Notes under the pieces: generated by a model
Seen by the model: the letters and a program-made list of their open reading frames with translations, nothing else
What the model was told of the DNA's origin: nothing
The model's database searches: none
Program-made: the position numbers and the translations under genes
DNA from: Pocillopora verrucosa
Taxonomy: Eukaryota; Cnidaria; Anthozoa; Scleractinia; Pocilloporidae
Direction of reading: 5' to 3'
NCBI RefSeq assembly: GCF_036669915.1
Contig: NC_089319.1
Location: forward strand, 21,732,065 to 21,796,064
Length of the DNA: 64,000 bases
Shown here: piece after piece, positions 32,342-43,224 of the stretch
Position numbering within the stretch: the stretch's first letter is position 1
How the letters are laid out: the number at the start of each line of letters is the position of its first letter

Positions 32342-33958
32342 ATGAGTAGCAGTACATTGATAGAGGTTTTTGGTCACATCGTGTTTAGTTTCACGCGAGG
32401 CGTCACAGAGCATTACAATCCTGAAGCACTTGAATTTACAGCGGAATCCTTTGGCTACGATCCATTGGAAAGCACCGGTCGAGAATGGTATTATCATCCT
32501 GTAGACGAGTTTATATTTCAAGAATACAGCGATAGAAGGGACACAACTCTTTCTTATCTTCCTTCGTCAAGTCTCAATGTGAGATGTACAGACGCGTGCG
32601 CACCAGAGGAAAATGAGGAGACGTTAGGTGGCCAACAGGATGAAGATCAATCAATGGCTTGGAAGCGGCTCAGACCATCTATTTTATTCACAGTGGGGAA
32701 AGCAATGTATATTGGAGCACTTATTTCACTGTTAACGTCTACTGGCATAGGCTCATTATTCATGTCGGTCATTTATCTGTCGTATAAAACTGAACTCAAC
32801 TGTCAGTTTCACTCTAAAGAGTCTATTCCAGTACAAGTTCAATGGATCATTTCAATATCTGGTATCCTCTCCTGTGCTTTTCTATACATGTGGTTCTTCG
32901 TAAGCATTGTTTTGTTATTTCGCCCATTTCAGCTGATCGGGGTGAAGAAAAAGCTTGTCCTAGCAACGTTTCTATTGTATGGCTTGGACACACTTTTTCG
33001 TGTTGTTCTACAAGCGTTACAAATAAATCAGTCAAAGGCTTTCACAAAGCAAAAGATCCCTCTCCATCTTTTGTTTCTTATGAACATATGCGTGCAAGTT
33101 TATCTTTTAATGAAGCATTTTTTGAGTGGACACTCGAGAAGACAACGGGCAACATTTTTCTTTCAAATGATTCTTCCGACCTGTTTTAGCGACATTCTTG
33201 GTTTCGTCTCAGCTTTTTCTTTATATCCAGCGTACGTCAAACAAAACAAGGAAGGTAAACTTCTGATCGCTATTTTCGCTCCGCTTGTTGGAGTGGTTCT
33301 GAAAGTAATTTCAAGGATTTCCGTTCAGCGATTGTGGAAATTTACACATCCGGGATATTCCTATGTGTTACTGACGCCGGTGTATTTTGGCTCAGCTGTT
33401 ATGTTTCGAGTATTGCAAGCCGACCTAGACAGTTTACAATCCATGGCTACTCTTGGAATAATTCACGGCGTTGCAGAAGTATTAGAAAGAAGCATCATGG
33501 TTATCATTGATCACTTCTGCCACGTGGTTTGGAAAAGAAAATCAGCTCCTTGGGGAAGTTTTCGCACTCCTCGCCGTGAGAGACTAATGGCTGATATTGC
33601 CATTATGAGCATGTTGTACGAGTCAATTGGTATCGTGTCTGTTAATGGCGTTTTCTTCTTTTATCAACTTGTTTACGTGGAAAACGAATCCTTTGCAAAT
33701 TTGTTTAAATCGTTTGCCATCCAAACATCAATTTTACTCGTGATTGAGTGGTTTTTCACCAGCGTATCTCTTGCGTTAGAAACTCATTATCAGAACATGG
33801 CTGTCATGGCTGTTTGGCGGAAAAGATGGAAAAGACATATACTTGTAGCAATTGTTAATGCAGTTCCCTTAGCATTGTGGTCCAGCGGGTATATCATAGA
33901 GAATTTACACGGACGGTTCAGTGAAACTAACCATCCTTGCAAAATGCCGTTTTCTTGA
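32342..33958 (+). CDS. Uncharacterised multi-pass membrane protein, subfamily 2
   Basis: Intact single-exon gene of 538 aa. I start at MSSSTLIEVFGHIVFSFTRG because it aligns with the N-terminus of subfamily 1. An in-frame ATG 18 codons earlier (32288) would give 556 aa, but those codons lie within leader sequence. The plan matches subfamily 1: an acidic N-terminal ~115 residues (GREWYYHPVDEFIFQEY, then an EENEETLGGQQDEDQ patch), about ten hydrophobic segments, KRKSAPWGSFRTPRRERLMA, VIEWFFTSVSLALE, AVWRKRWKRHIL and the tail NHPCKMPFS. It differs from the gene at 60920 at roughly two dozen residues. Downstream lies an AATAAA at 34224-34229. Family and function are not recognised. Confidence 0.88.
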   Translation: MSSSTLIEVFGHIVFSFTRGVTEHYNPEALEFTAESFGYDPLESTGREWYYHPVDEFIFQEYSDRRDTTLSYLPSSSLNVRCTDACAPEENEETLGGQQDEDQSMAWKRLRPSILFTVGKAMYIGALISLLTSTGIGSLFMSVIYLSYKTELNCQFHSKESIPVQVQWIISISGILSCAFLYMWFFVSIVLLFRPFQLIGVKKKLVLATFLLYGLDTLFRVVLQALQINQSKAFTKQKIPLHLLFLMNICVQVYLLMKHFLSGHSRRQRATFFFQMILPTCFSDILGFVSAFSLYPAYVKQNKEGKLLIAIFAPLVGVVLKVISRISVQRLWKFTHPGYSYVLLTPVYFGSAVMFRVLQADLDSLQSMATLGIIHGVAEVLERSIMVIIDHFCHVVWKRKSAPWGSFRTPRRERLMADIAIMSMLYESIGIVSVNGVFFFYQLVYVENESFANLFKSFAIQTSILLVIEWFFTSVSLALETHYQNMAVMAVWRKRWKRHILVAIVNAVPLALWSSGYIIENLHGRFSETNHPCKMPFS

Positions 33959-34347
33959 GAGTGCGCAATAGTTGCGGAATGTAGACTAAATCAGAGTTCC
34001 CTTCGTCTTTAAGTAATATTTGTGTCGATTTGATAACTACGAGCTCAAATTGGGTGTAAAATGGAAAGGTTCACGCAATTTATCTCGAGACATGTCTATG
34101 TTATTCTTTCAAAGAATTATATAAGTATTTGTTATTTCCTAGAACAAAATGACTGAGGTACCACACATATAACGTTTAATCAGAATCATAACTTCTATTG
34201 TATCGATTTATCAATAGCTATTAAATAAAGGCATGAACCGCACTCTCTAGGGGTATAGAGGCTTGATAACTTACTATAAAGGCTAATGAAACACGCAAAG
34301 AGTTTTCGAATCACTTTTGTTCCGTTTACCAAACATCGAGTACCGAT
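33959..34347 (+). terminator. Subfamily-2 3' flank with poly(A) signal
   Basis: Conserved after all subfamily-2 copies, with AATAAA at 34224-34229 about 270 bp past the stop. It matches 62537-62925 until 34347, where Penelope-derived sequence begins. The role as cleavage/polyadenylation region is inferred. Confidence 0.5.
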
Positions 34348-35221
34348 TAATCTGTCCAGCTGTTTTAGTAGAATCCATTCATGCAAAAATTCAGGATGCC
34401 AATTCTAAGCTTTTTAAAAATTTGTACCAAATTAAGGCCCAAAAATTCGACCAACTTATCGGCCCTCAAATTACTAGCGACTCATCGCCTGAAAACCTCA
34501 AAACTGTAGTTACCATTCCATAAAATTTACTACTTTCCGATTCAGAAAAATCAGTTCTCAGCAAGGGCTTAAATTTTGTTCCCATATCCAAAAAGACCGA
34601 CAAATTTTCAGTTAAGCAAGACGTTGAAAAATTCCTTCGCCGCGTTCAATTGAAAGCCTCTTTTCATGACAAAGCGGATGATTCTGACACTTCGAACAAA
34701 GATACTTTCGAAACACTCCAGATTCGAAAGTTTAAATGGACTTCCCACGAGGGCCAGCTCTCATCTTTAGATTTTTTCATCAAAAAATGTCGCCACGATA
34801 TCAACAAACTTAAATTCAATCGTGACACCAAATTTTCCATTCTTTCTTCGGAAGAGTGGTCGGGTCTAAAAAGTCTAAAAAAACGCAAAGAAATAGTCAT
34901 TAAGGCGGCCGACAAAGGCGGCGCAGTTGTTATTTGACGGGCCGACCTCTGCCAAAAAAGAAGCGCAGCGGCAACTTTCTGACATCTCCTTTTATGCTAA
35001 AGTCGACAAAGATCTCACTTTATTTAACCAAACCATTGTCAAAAATACCATTAACGCTCTTACAGCTAAACAAGAATTGCTGGCCACTGCTAAAAATCTC
35101 ATCATTACCACTCCTAGAACTTCGTGTATTTACTTTTTACCTAAAATCCACAAACCTAACAACCCAGGTCGACCCATCGTTTCTGCCTGCAGTTGTCCCA
35201 CCGAACTTATTTCCAGCTATA
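34348..35221 (+). mobile_element. Penelope-like element, N-terminal RT fragment
   Basis: Plus-strand coding remnants in order: KLFKNLYQIKAQKFDQLI; SVLSKGLNFVP; KWTSHEGQLSSLDFFIKKCR; IVIKAADKGGAVVI with a TGA after it; and, after a frameshift, IYFLPKIHKPNNPGRPIVSA. ADKGGAVV and LPKIHK...GRPIVS are hallmarks of the region leading into the Penelope reverse transcriptase. Homology stops at TELISSY, just where the oppositely oriented element at 35222 begins. Several stops and frameshifts inactivate it. Confidence 0.85.
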
Positions 35222-35279
35222 GTTTGATGCTACACTGGTTTGCAGATTTAATGAATGTAACCGAAGAAGTTACAATTCA

Positions 35280-35332
35280 TAGACCCATGGTTTCGACACT
35301 TCTGTCTGGTGCCTTCATCAGGGGTGATCTAA
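35280..35332 (-). ncRNA. Hammerhead ribozyme-like motif, probably decayed
   Basis: On the minus strand: stem I TAGA-(TCA bulge)-CCC; CTGATGA; stem II GGCAC/GTGTC; GAAA; then ACCAT in place of an expected ACGT-H; and the returning stem I strand GGG-TCTA. Both stem I strands pair. The short helix III region departs from the ACGT form seen at 20770-20803, so activity is doubtful. An alternative pairing ACC/GGT with a GTC site is possible but would lose stem I. Confidence 0.6.
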
Positions 35333-35562
35333 ACGCTGCAATAAGAGGTCCTTTATATGATCACTAATTAGCGGCCTTTTTTCTGACGAGGTGTAAATAG
35401 GCACCAGGAAGCAAACCGCCATCGTCACGAGTTAAAGGAGCGTGGGCGGAGTTAATATGCCAAGCCTCCAAACAAAGGCGCTGGTGGTAACGCCGATTAG
35501 TGGTGATAATTTTAGAATTATCCCACCCAATTGTATGGTTGGTTAGGCAAGTATGCTCCGAT

Positions 35563-36181
35563 CACAAATTCTTTTTTAAACAAAATTGGTATTATTCCAT
35601 CCCCGGCGTGTTCCTTTTGTGGCGAAATGAACGAATCCTTGGAGCACTTTTTTATTTCTTGTCGTTACACTAAGGATTTCTGGGCTGAGGTAATAAAGTG
35701 GTTCGATAATCAAGGCGTAAAGATAAAAAACCTCTCTGAAAAAGATATAATGTTTGGTATTTTAAGGTGCGAAGACGAATTATTAATCAATCATATTTTA
35801 ATAATTGCCAAACAGTTTTTATATTCTTGCCGACAGAACAAATCTCTTCCTTCAATTAAAGTATTAAACCTCAAAATTAAAACGATCCACCAACTCGAGA
35901 CAATGATCGCAAAATCAAATAATAAGCTAAAAGCTAATAATATGAAATGGGACAAGTACAAAAATTATTAGATAATATAGAATCTCATGTTTGTTGCTGC
36001 ACTGTACTAGAATTATATTTAGAAGCCGAGGAGAGCTAAGAGGAACTGTGGATTGTGTATGTAGATATATGATGTACCGTGTCTGTGTTTATGTGAATTA
36101 TGTTTGTTTATGAAAAATGTATGTAACTTTGAATTAATAAAAATTAATAAAATACAAAAAAAAAAAAAAAAAAAAAAAAAG
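35563..36181 (+). mobile_element. 5'-truncated LINE 3' end inserted in the Penelope element
   Basis: Open coding from 35563 to TAG at 35969-35971 gives the C-terminal part of a LINE ORF2, with a zinc-binding region of the RVT type: CSFCGEMNESLEHFFISC. A 3' UTR follows, then an A-run of about 25 (36156-36180). GTATGCTCCGAT occurs at both edges (35551-35562 and 36182-36193) as a 12-bp target-site duplication. Removing the insert and one duplicate restores the Penelope reading frame, which confirms the boundaries. Confidence 0.93.
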
Positions 36182-37639
36182 GTATGCTCCGATAAAGCTG
36201 AATTTTCCTTTTTGCAAAGAAAAATCGCTTTTTGGTGCTCTTTTAACCGTGTACCAAACTGGCGTTTGGTCTGTCCGATGTATTCGTTGTCACAGTCATT
36301 GCAAGGAATAGAATAAATGGCGTCGGTTCGTTGTTCTTTCGTGACAGGATCCTTAGGTTTGGCGAAAATATGCCCCAAAGTCTGAAAAGGTTTTTGAGCA
36401 ACTTTAACGTTGTGGCTATTCAAAATTCTCTTGATGGGTTCAGTAACACCCTGTATGTAAGGAATAACAGCAAAACCAGTCGCTGGTTCCCTTTCATCAA
36501 GAGCGTTACTATTTGTAAAATAAAGTTTTTGTGTAGCCATTTGCCTTTAGGACATTGGAAACATATTTCCTCTCCTCAGCCGTCGAATCGAGTGAAGATG
36601 GTAGACAGTCAGCCCTCCTAAGTAAAGTTTTGGCTACAGACTTTTTATGGCAAATAGGGTGGTGAGAATCGAAAGCGAGGTATTTGTCGGTGTGGGTAAG
36701 TTTACGGTAGACACTTGTCTCTAAATTACCCTGAACCCCTCTGGACACATTTAAATCAAGAAAGGGCAAATGTCTATCCTTTTCACGCTCAAGGGTGAAT
36801 TGGATCGACGGCTCTACTGAATTCAAATGCGACAAGAGGCGCTCCGCTTCATTTCCGGATACCGCAGAAATAACATCATCGACATATCGTTTCCAGAAAA
36901 AGGGTTTAACCGGTGAAGTGGCTAAGGCCCTTTGTTCCACGTCTTCCATTACCATGTTGGCAATGACAGCAGAGACAGGCGAACCCATCGCTGTACCAAA
37001 AACTTGTTGATAGTATTTGCCGTTATATGTAAATTGCGTAGTTTTGAGGCAAAAAGACAGCAGATGAATAATATCCTCCACAGGCAAAGAAGTTCTTTGT
37101 CCTTGGGAACCATCTTCTCTGAGTCTTTCCTCCGCAACCTTAACGGCAAGATCAACTGGGATTTTGGTGAAGAGCGAAACAACGTCGAAAGATACTAACT
37201 CTTCACAAGCGTCAAGAGTTTTGTCTCTTATGAAATCCGCAAATTCGCAGGAATTTTTGACAGTGTAATCAGTATTCCCAACAGCAGGCGACAAAATTCT
37301 CGCAAGATAGCCAGAAATTGCATAAGTCGGAGAATTAACAAAAGAGACAATGGGTCTCAGAGGAATTCCCGGTTTATGAATTTTAGGTAAGCCATAAAAA
37401 CGTGGACATAAGCCGTCACTACTGTATAACATTTTGTACGTAGAGTCACTAATTCTACCAGCTTTTTTCAAATCAAGCAACATTTTGTTTAACTTTCTTT
37501 GAGTTTTACTGGTGGGATCAGAGTTTAAGACAGCATACGTACTCTTGTCATTAAGCAGAGTCAAAGCTTTGTCGTCATATTGGAATGTAGGTTGTGTCAC
37601 CCCATTGCCTTGTCGCCCCAGGTTATGTCGCCCCAACAA

Positions 37640-38790
37640 CATACAGGTCCAACAACTCTCTTTGGGTTTGGTTATCCACGGGTACTTTAAGCACTCACAC
37701 TGGCATAATGTTTTCCTCGGTGTAGGTTTTCAAGGACAGTCTAGTTTTGTGCAGGGGAAGCCTGATAAATTTCTGCTGGTAGAGGTCAAAATTTCTGCTG
37801 GTAGAGGTCAAAATTTCTGCTGGTAGAGGTCAAACGCGATGATCAACACAGCCGAACCTGTGTCCAGTTCCATCTTGAGTGGTTTACCATCAACATCCAA
37901 ATCAATCCAGATAATATCATTGCTCTGTTTCCTCACACTGTGTACCGTGAAGGCGGCTAAGATGTCTTCTTAAGCATCAACATCAACTTCAACAGCGTGT
38001 ACCTCGGGGGTTTTGGTTGCTTTCTTAGGCTCGCATTGCTGTTTGGAACGACAAACCCGCTGAATATGGCCCTGTTTTCCATAGTGGTGGCAAATCTGGT
38101 CCTTGTAAAGGCAATTGTGTCATATGTGTGTTCCCACCACAGCGGTAGCAATGGGGGGTGGTCGCCGGTTTCTTTAGTGTCTGTTTGTTTATGTTCAGTC
38201 AACTTATCAACGCGAGGGACTGGGTTGGAGTTGCGCTCACTTCTGAAGCATCGCGGATGGCAGTTTCCATTGCTACAATAATCTTCACAGCTTTGGAATA
38301 CTTCATTTTGGCTTCTGACAGTAATCGCTTTTGGATCTGCATATTTCGGAGTCCACAGACCAGCCTATCTCGTAGCCCTTCGTTCAGATACCTGCCAAAA
38401 TTAGTGTGTCGCAATCTTCCTTAGCTCGGCCACATAAGACAAAATGCTTTCTCTTTCATGTTGGTTTTTCTTGTAGAAACGAAATCTTTCTGCAATTTCC
38501 AAGGGCTTTGGGCTCAAATGCTTCAGGAGAGTGGTAACTATTGAAAGTTGAAAGGACTTTGACGCTTGCTTCTCAGGTGCAAGATCCCTCAGCAGAGTGT
38601 AAGTTTTCCTGGCCGATCAAGCTCAACAAAATTGGCACTTTATGGTCATTATCGATGTCATCCGCCAAGAAAAACTGTTCTACTCGCTCCACACAAGTTT
38701 CCCAGCCCACTTTTGTGTCATCACACTCTCTATCTTCCCAAACGTGGTCATAATTTCTTGAATTTTACCTCGTCACTACTGTCATGTCTT
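37640..38790 (-). mobile_element. Ty3/gypsy gag and protease relic
   Basis: Minus strand. Gag capsid-like: EIAERFRFYKKNQHERESIL, LNEGLRDRLVCGLRNMQIQK (38199-38414). Then a zinc-knuckle remnant, CHHYGKQGHIQRVC, with the second Cys replaced by Tyr. An aspartic protease start, KMELDTGSAVLII, lies at about 37850. Multiple stops and frameshifts. The protease end is expanded by a 22-bp triplication. Pol downstream is missing; the Penelope element abuts at about 37630. Confidence 0.85.
37768..37833. repeat. Three tandem 22-bp repeats
   Basis: Three identical copies of AATTTCTGCTGGTAGAGGTC plus AA, at 37768, 37790 and 37812, inside the protease region of the gypsy relic. 22 is not a multiple of 3, so the expansion shifts the frame. 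Confidence 0.95.
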
Positions 38791-38862
38791 TGATTCGAAC
38801 GGACACGTTTTAGAATAGTACATAACTGCGCATGTTCAAAGTGTATTGGTCGCTGGCCAAAA

Positions 38863-40233
38863 AACACCACACTTATCTTCGTTCATCAAATCTTAACTGT
38901 GAGATTTATAGACGCGTGCGCATCAGAGAAAAATGAGGAAAAGCTAGGCGGCTTATCAGATGAAGATCGAGCAATGGCTTGGAAGCAGCTCAGACCATCC
39001 ACTCTTTCTGCAATGTGGAAAGCAATGTGTACTGGTGCTTTGATTTCACTGCTGACTGTTACTGTTATCGGCGTACTATATATAATTATAAGCTACGTCT
39101 GCTATCAGACTATAGACAACTGCCAATTTCATGACACGGAGACAATTCCTGAGAAAGTACAATGGATCAGAACATTGTCTGATGTCACAGGTTGTGTTTT
39201 CCTGCACTTGTAGTTCTATGGAGGTGTGCTCTTACTTTTTCGACCATATCAGGTAATGGGGTTAAACGGGAAACTGTTCCTTGTAGCTTTTCTTCTGTTT
39301 TCTAAACTTTCTGTGTTACAAAATATTCCGCTGAACGGTTTGTTCCTCCCCAGTATACGTTGGAAAAATTATCTCTCAACAAATGCATTTCGTACTCTAA
39401 CAAAAATGCGGTATTTGGTTCTAAAAATTATCCATCGCCAAGCTGTTTCTCTTTCATAATGGGCATCTTCGTACCATCTTACATTTACCTAGTGTACGGC
39501 AAGCAAGATGCGAAAGGAAAGCTTCTTATGGCAATCTTCTCGCCTCTCATCGGGGTCGTTCTTGAGGTGATCTCTCCACTATGCGTCCAGCGGTTATGGT
39601 GCATAACTCATCCAGGATATTCGTTCGTCTTGTGAGCGCTGTTGTAATTTGGATCAGCGTTTACATTTCGAGCGTTGCAAGCAGACCTTGAGAACATCAA
39701 GTCTTTTGCTATTCTTGGGATGGTCTATGGTGCTGCAGAAGTCATAAAGAGAAGCACTATGGTTTTCATCGATCACATTTTCCATGTAATTTTACGAAGA
39801 AAATCAACCCCTTGGGGAATTTTTCTCACTCCTCGGCGGGAGAGACTAATGAACGATATCGCTATTTTAAGCATGCTTTATGAATCAACTGCTATCGTGT
39901 CTGTTAACGGCGTCCTGTACTTGTATCAGGTCACTTACTTACAAAATATTTCACTTTTAAAGCTGCTGTAGGAATTTGCAATTCATACCTCAGTCACTGG
40001 TTATTAAATGGTTTATCACCGGCGTATCCTTAGTAATCGAGACATTATAAGAATATGGCAGTTATAGCCGTTTTAAGAAGAAAATGGAGAAAAGACACGT
40101 TTTGGTGACACGTTTTGGTGGCGATGACAAATCTGGTTCCATTGGCCTTCTCGACGACACCGCACCTCTTGGATATTGTACATGGGCGCTCCGATGAGTC
40201 TAAAGGTCACAGTGCAAAATGCGCCTCACTTAG
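38863..40233 (+). pseudogene. Membrane-protein family member with mixed subfamily features
   Basis: Lacks the first ~60 codons; homology starts in the acidic region (FIDACASEKNEEKLGGLSDE), which is subfamily-2-like. The middle shows TIDNCQFHDTETIPEKVQWI and RTLSDV as in subfamily 1, then stops (after VFLHL, after AVSLS, after GYSFVL, after LLKLL) and frameshifts. CVQRLWCITHPGYS is subfamily-2-like. VFIDHIFHVILRRKSTPWGI and the end DIVHGRSDESKGHSAKCAS are subfamily-1-like. It is either an old recombinant or a third lineage. Adjacent 5' sequence is the gypsy gag relic. Confidence 0.85.
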
Positions 40234-41212
40234 AGACTTGCATTTGGAAATCAGGTGGCTGGCAACAATTAAGCCTTCTCAAGTCTTCCCATTGCAAATT
40301 TGAATTAATTACAATTATCATGGGCCAGTTGAGTATGACGTGGACTGCACCTCACACCAGTATTGCGCTCATATGGGGCCGATTAGCACCTTTCAAGGTG
40401 CATATTCGCACGCATATTATTCGAAAGCAAGTTTCAGGAGTTCGATGGCGTTTCTTGGAAAGTCACTGAATAAGATTATTACGCACTCGTGTAATTGAGG
40501 GCACCGTTGCTTGCTGGCAGAGCTCCTCTATTACCTTATTTTCATGATGTCACTTTTCAAACTTACTAGAGAATAATTTCAATCATTTAAGTTGCATTCC
40601 TTTAAAAAAGACAAACAAAAACATAACATTTGGATATCATCAAGAACTTCAAGTTGTAAAAATCCTTAGCTTTAAAGGTCACGAAATTAAATAAAAAAGA
40701 ACTAACACTTGACTTAAATTTGTTCTGTTAGTCTCCAACTCCATTTATCATGCGATCGTTTATCTCAAACTATAGTGATGCTGAGAAGTAAATCTGTCTT
40801 TTTAAATTTCTGTCAAATATGCCTCTCTCTGGGTATGGTTAATTATTTCAGTCACATAATTACGCGGATGTTCGAGACACTTTGGGGGCAATGAGAGTCA
40901 AATTATAGAGTCAAATACTTGTTCGGATCGAAATCGCTATGTAAATTTCAAGGTGCCTTTTTGCATATAGTCAATGAAGTAGTCCGAACAGTGTTGAAAT
41001 AAAAAGTACCGTTGCTACTCCGGTGTAAATTCTATAGTTTTCTTAAGTAGTAGTTATCGCATCTACGTTTTGTCTATGGAGATTGAAAGGTACTTCTCAG
41101 TAGAGCGATCTCCGTCAACATGAAATGTTATTGACTGCTTTTTGGGAGCACAAATTATCATTATATGGTAAATTATCAGGTTTTGTTCACGTGATTAAGC
41201 TAACAAATATTT
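40234..41212. other. Intergenic, no recognisable gene
   Basis: No ORF with support and no match to the other repeated blocks was noticed until about 41210. Confidence 0.4.
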
Positions 41213-41261
41213 CAGTCAGTTCAGTGAAACTAACCATCCTTGCAAAATGCCGTTTTCTTGA
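41213..41261 (+). pseudogene. Subfamily-2 C-terminal tail remnant
   Basis: Only the last ~14 codons remain: FSETNHPCKMPFS and TGA at 41259-41261. The usual subfamily-2 3' flank follows, to about 41590, including an AATAAA near 41452. It marks a deleted gene copy. Confidence 0.8.
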
Positions 41262-41702
41262 GAGTGCGCAATAAGTGAGGAATGTGGAAAAAATCAGAGT
41301 TTAATCAGAGTTTGTCTCTGAGCAATATTTACCTGGATCTGATAGATAAGAGCTCAAACTAGGTGGAAAATGGCCAGGTTCACGTAATTTATCTTGAGAC
41401 ATGACTTTGTTATTCTTTCAAAGAATTGTACAAGTGTTTGTCATTTCCTAGAATAAAATGATTGAGGTACCACTCACATAATGTTTAATAATAACTTCTA
41501 TTGTATCGATTAACCAATAGTTATTAAATGAAGGTATGAACTGCACTTTATAAGGGTATAGAGGCTTGATAACTCAGTTTAAAGGCTATAATAATAAAAA
41601 AATTCGGATCAACGTGCGCTGTCATTGGTTGAAAGAGCGTGCTCTATGAGAGTATAGAGCATAGAGCTGAGCTAAAGCTGTCACGCCATCTGCCAAATTG
41701 TA

Positions 41703-42401
41703 CTATGTTCGACCTTTTCCGGGACTTCTTTTTAGCTTTTTCCGATAATTGAAAGTGAAATTTCGGAACAAGCGAGCCGGCAAGTAGCAACAGAAGAACG
41801 AAGCAAAGGGATATTGACTTGAAGGATATATTGACAAAGGACTTGAAGGAAAATATGTAATGTAAAGAAATGCAACACCTATCACGTCAGACAGTGTTCT
41901 GATCCACTGTATTTTGACCAGGATTGTCTCCGCCGGGTGAAATTGGCAGTTGTGTGTCGTTTCGTAGGAGACGTAAGCCATCGTGACGTAAAAAAGGCTA
42001 ATGATGGTAGGTGTTAAAAGTGAAATTAATGCGCCGATGTACATTGATAGACAAACTGTACAAAGAACGGATGGTCTGAATCGCTTCCAAGCCATGTCGT
42101 CATCTTCATTTTGCCGATCGTCTCCATCTTCATCTGGTGAGCTCGCGCCGATGACCAGATATCTAACTCGAGGATTACCAACTGACAAGAGATCATAATA
42201 GTCGTCCGATGGTGGTGAATATTCCTGACAAATGGGTTTATCAACGGGATAACAATTCCACTCTCGACCCTCACCGCTCAAGCTATCGTTATATCCAAAG
42301 GTCTCCGCTTCAGGCTCATCAGGGTCGTAATGCTCCGTCACGCCGTGGGTGAAGCTGAATAAAATACGAGCAAAAACTTCAATCAGCAGACTGTTATTCA
42401 T
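41703..42401 (-). pseudogene. Subfamily-1 membrane protein truncated after second segment, with novel tail
   Basis: Starts at an ATG (42399-42401) with MNNSLLIEVFARILFSFTHG, and runs without frameshift through the acidic domain, TM1 and the start of TM2 (VIGVAFLYI). At about 41858 homology ends, and the frame continues for about 50 codons in unrelated DNA (ITYFPSSPLSIYPSSQYPFA, ending PGKGRT). Total 232 aa. The leader upstream is intact, so a short protein could be made. It would have one or two membrane segments and lack the conserved basic loop. I treat it as a truncated copy. Confidence 0.75.
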
Positions 42402-42560
42402 TGTCCGCGCTACAGAGTCTTCGAGTGCACACTTGAGATCTTCGATAACAAATGAACATGTTTCGAATAAGCTCCAGGCTTTTTCATTTGATGTTTTGAA
42501 AGTGAAAGTGCCAACAAAGCAGAAACAATCTGCATGTTAGGGAAAGTGTTGACTACACTT
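42402..42560 (-). promoter_or_regulatory. Conserved subfamily-1 upstream leader
   Basis: Same leader as the intact genes, reversed: GAACATGTTTCGAATAAGCTC, then CAACAAAGCAGAAACAATCT and GCATGTTAGGG. Confidence 0.55.
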
Positions 42561-43224
42561 ATTCACTGAAAATTTGAGAAAAAGATGTTGACGATCAACA
42601 TTATTAATTTTATATGCTTCTATTGCTTTAATTTTAAAGAACTCCTCATAGGGAGGTAGTCAGAATGAATATTTCAGCTCGTCGACATGTAATGAACATG
42701 TTTCGAATAAGCTCCACTAAGATGTGAAATATTGACTGGGACGATATTTATCTTTCCTATACTTTAACGAATTCTTTCACGACAGTTTAAATTGAACGTC
42801 ATCTTATTTACTAGCTTTATAGCATTTACATAACAGTTAAATGTAGATGACATGGGTATACATGAAAGAATGCGTGCATAGACAAGTTCACTAACCCTTC
42901 TGAATGCCGTTTTCTTGAGAAAGCGCCATAGTTGAGGAATGTGGACTAAATTAGAGTTCCTTTCGTCTTTGAGTGGAAAATGGACAGGTTCACGCAATTT
43001 ATCTCGAGAAATGATTTTGTTATTCTTTCAAACAATTGTACAAGTGTCTCCTTTGGCAGATTGTTTCAAAAAATGTGTAATCGAACAATTACTTAACTAA
43101 TTTTTCACATAATATTAAGGACGGGAATATGTTTGGCTCTCGGTCATGATCTCGAGTCAAATATTGTCCCGTCTGGCTCTTCCACTCAGTCATTAAGTAA
43201 ATTGGAAGATGAGACATTACAAAA
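42561..43224. other. Intergenic with a residual subfamily-2 tail
   Basis: 42896-42920 keeps ATGCCGTTTTCTTGAGA, the end of a subfamily-2 gene, followed by its 3' flank (to about 43040). 43050-43230 is the intergenic block seen at 63320-63500. No gene. Confidence 0.5.

Larger units (their letters stand above)
35222..37622 (-). mobile_element. Penelope-like element (RT plus GIY-YIG), split by a LINE
   Basis: Minus strand. The RT is open from about 37590 to 36509: FYGLPKIHKPGIPLRPIVSF, SFDVVSLFTKIPVDLA, GTAMGSPVSAVIANMVMED and the catalytic WKRYVDDVIS. A frameshift near 36530 leads to the linker and GIY-YIG domain (AIYSIPCNDCDNEYIGQTKR, GTRLKEHQKAI). At SEHT the gene is broken by a LINE fragment (35563-36181). 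It resumes at 35562 with CLTNHTIGWDNSKI and ends AYLHLVRKKAAN with a TAG at 35364-35366. The 3' region contains a hammerhead-like motif and ends near 35222. The 5' part of the protein is missing, and gypsy sequence abuts at about 37630. Confidence 0.9.

Noticed and set aside
32842-33189. 115-codon ORF in another frame inside the subfamily-2 gene, open also at 50605 and 61420
   Set aside because: Its conservation follows from the high nucleotide identity of the three genes. It has no leader of its own, and no equivalent of the same length in subfamily 1.
36019-36180. Poly-Phe C-terminus of the Penelope endonuclease ORF
   Set aside because: It is the LINE poly(A) tail read in reverse. The true Penelope C-terminus resumes at 35562.
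36104-36316. ORF with a poly-lysine run
   Set aside because: Created by the LINE poly(A) tail.
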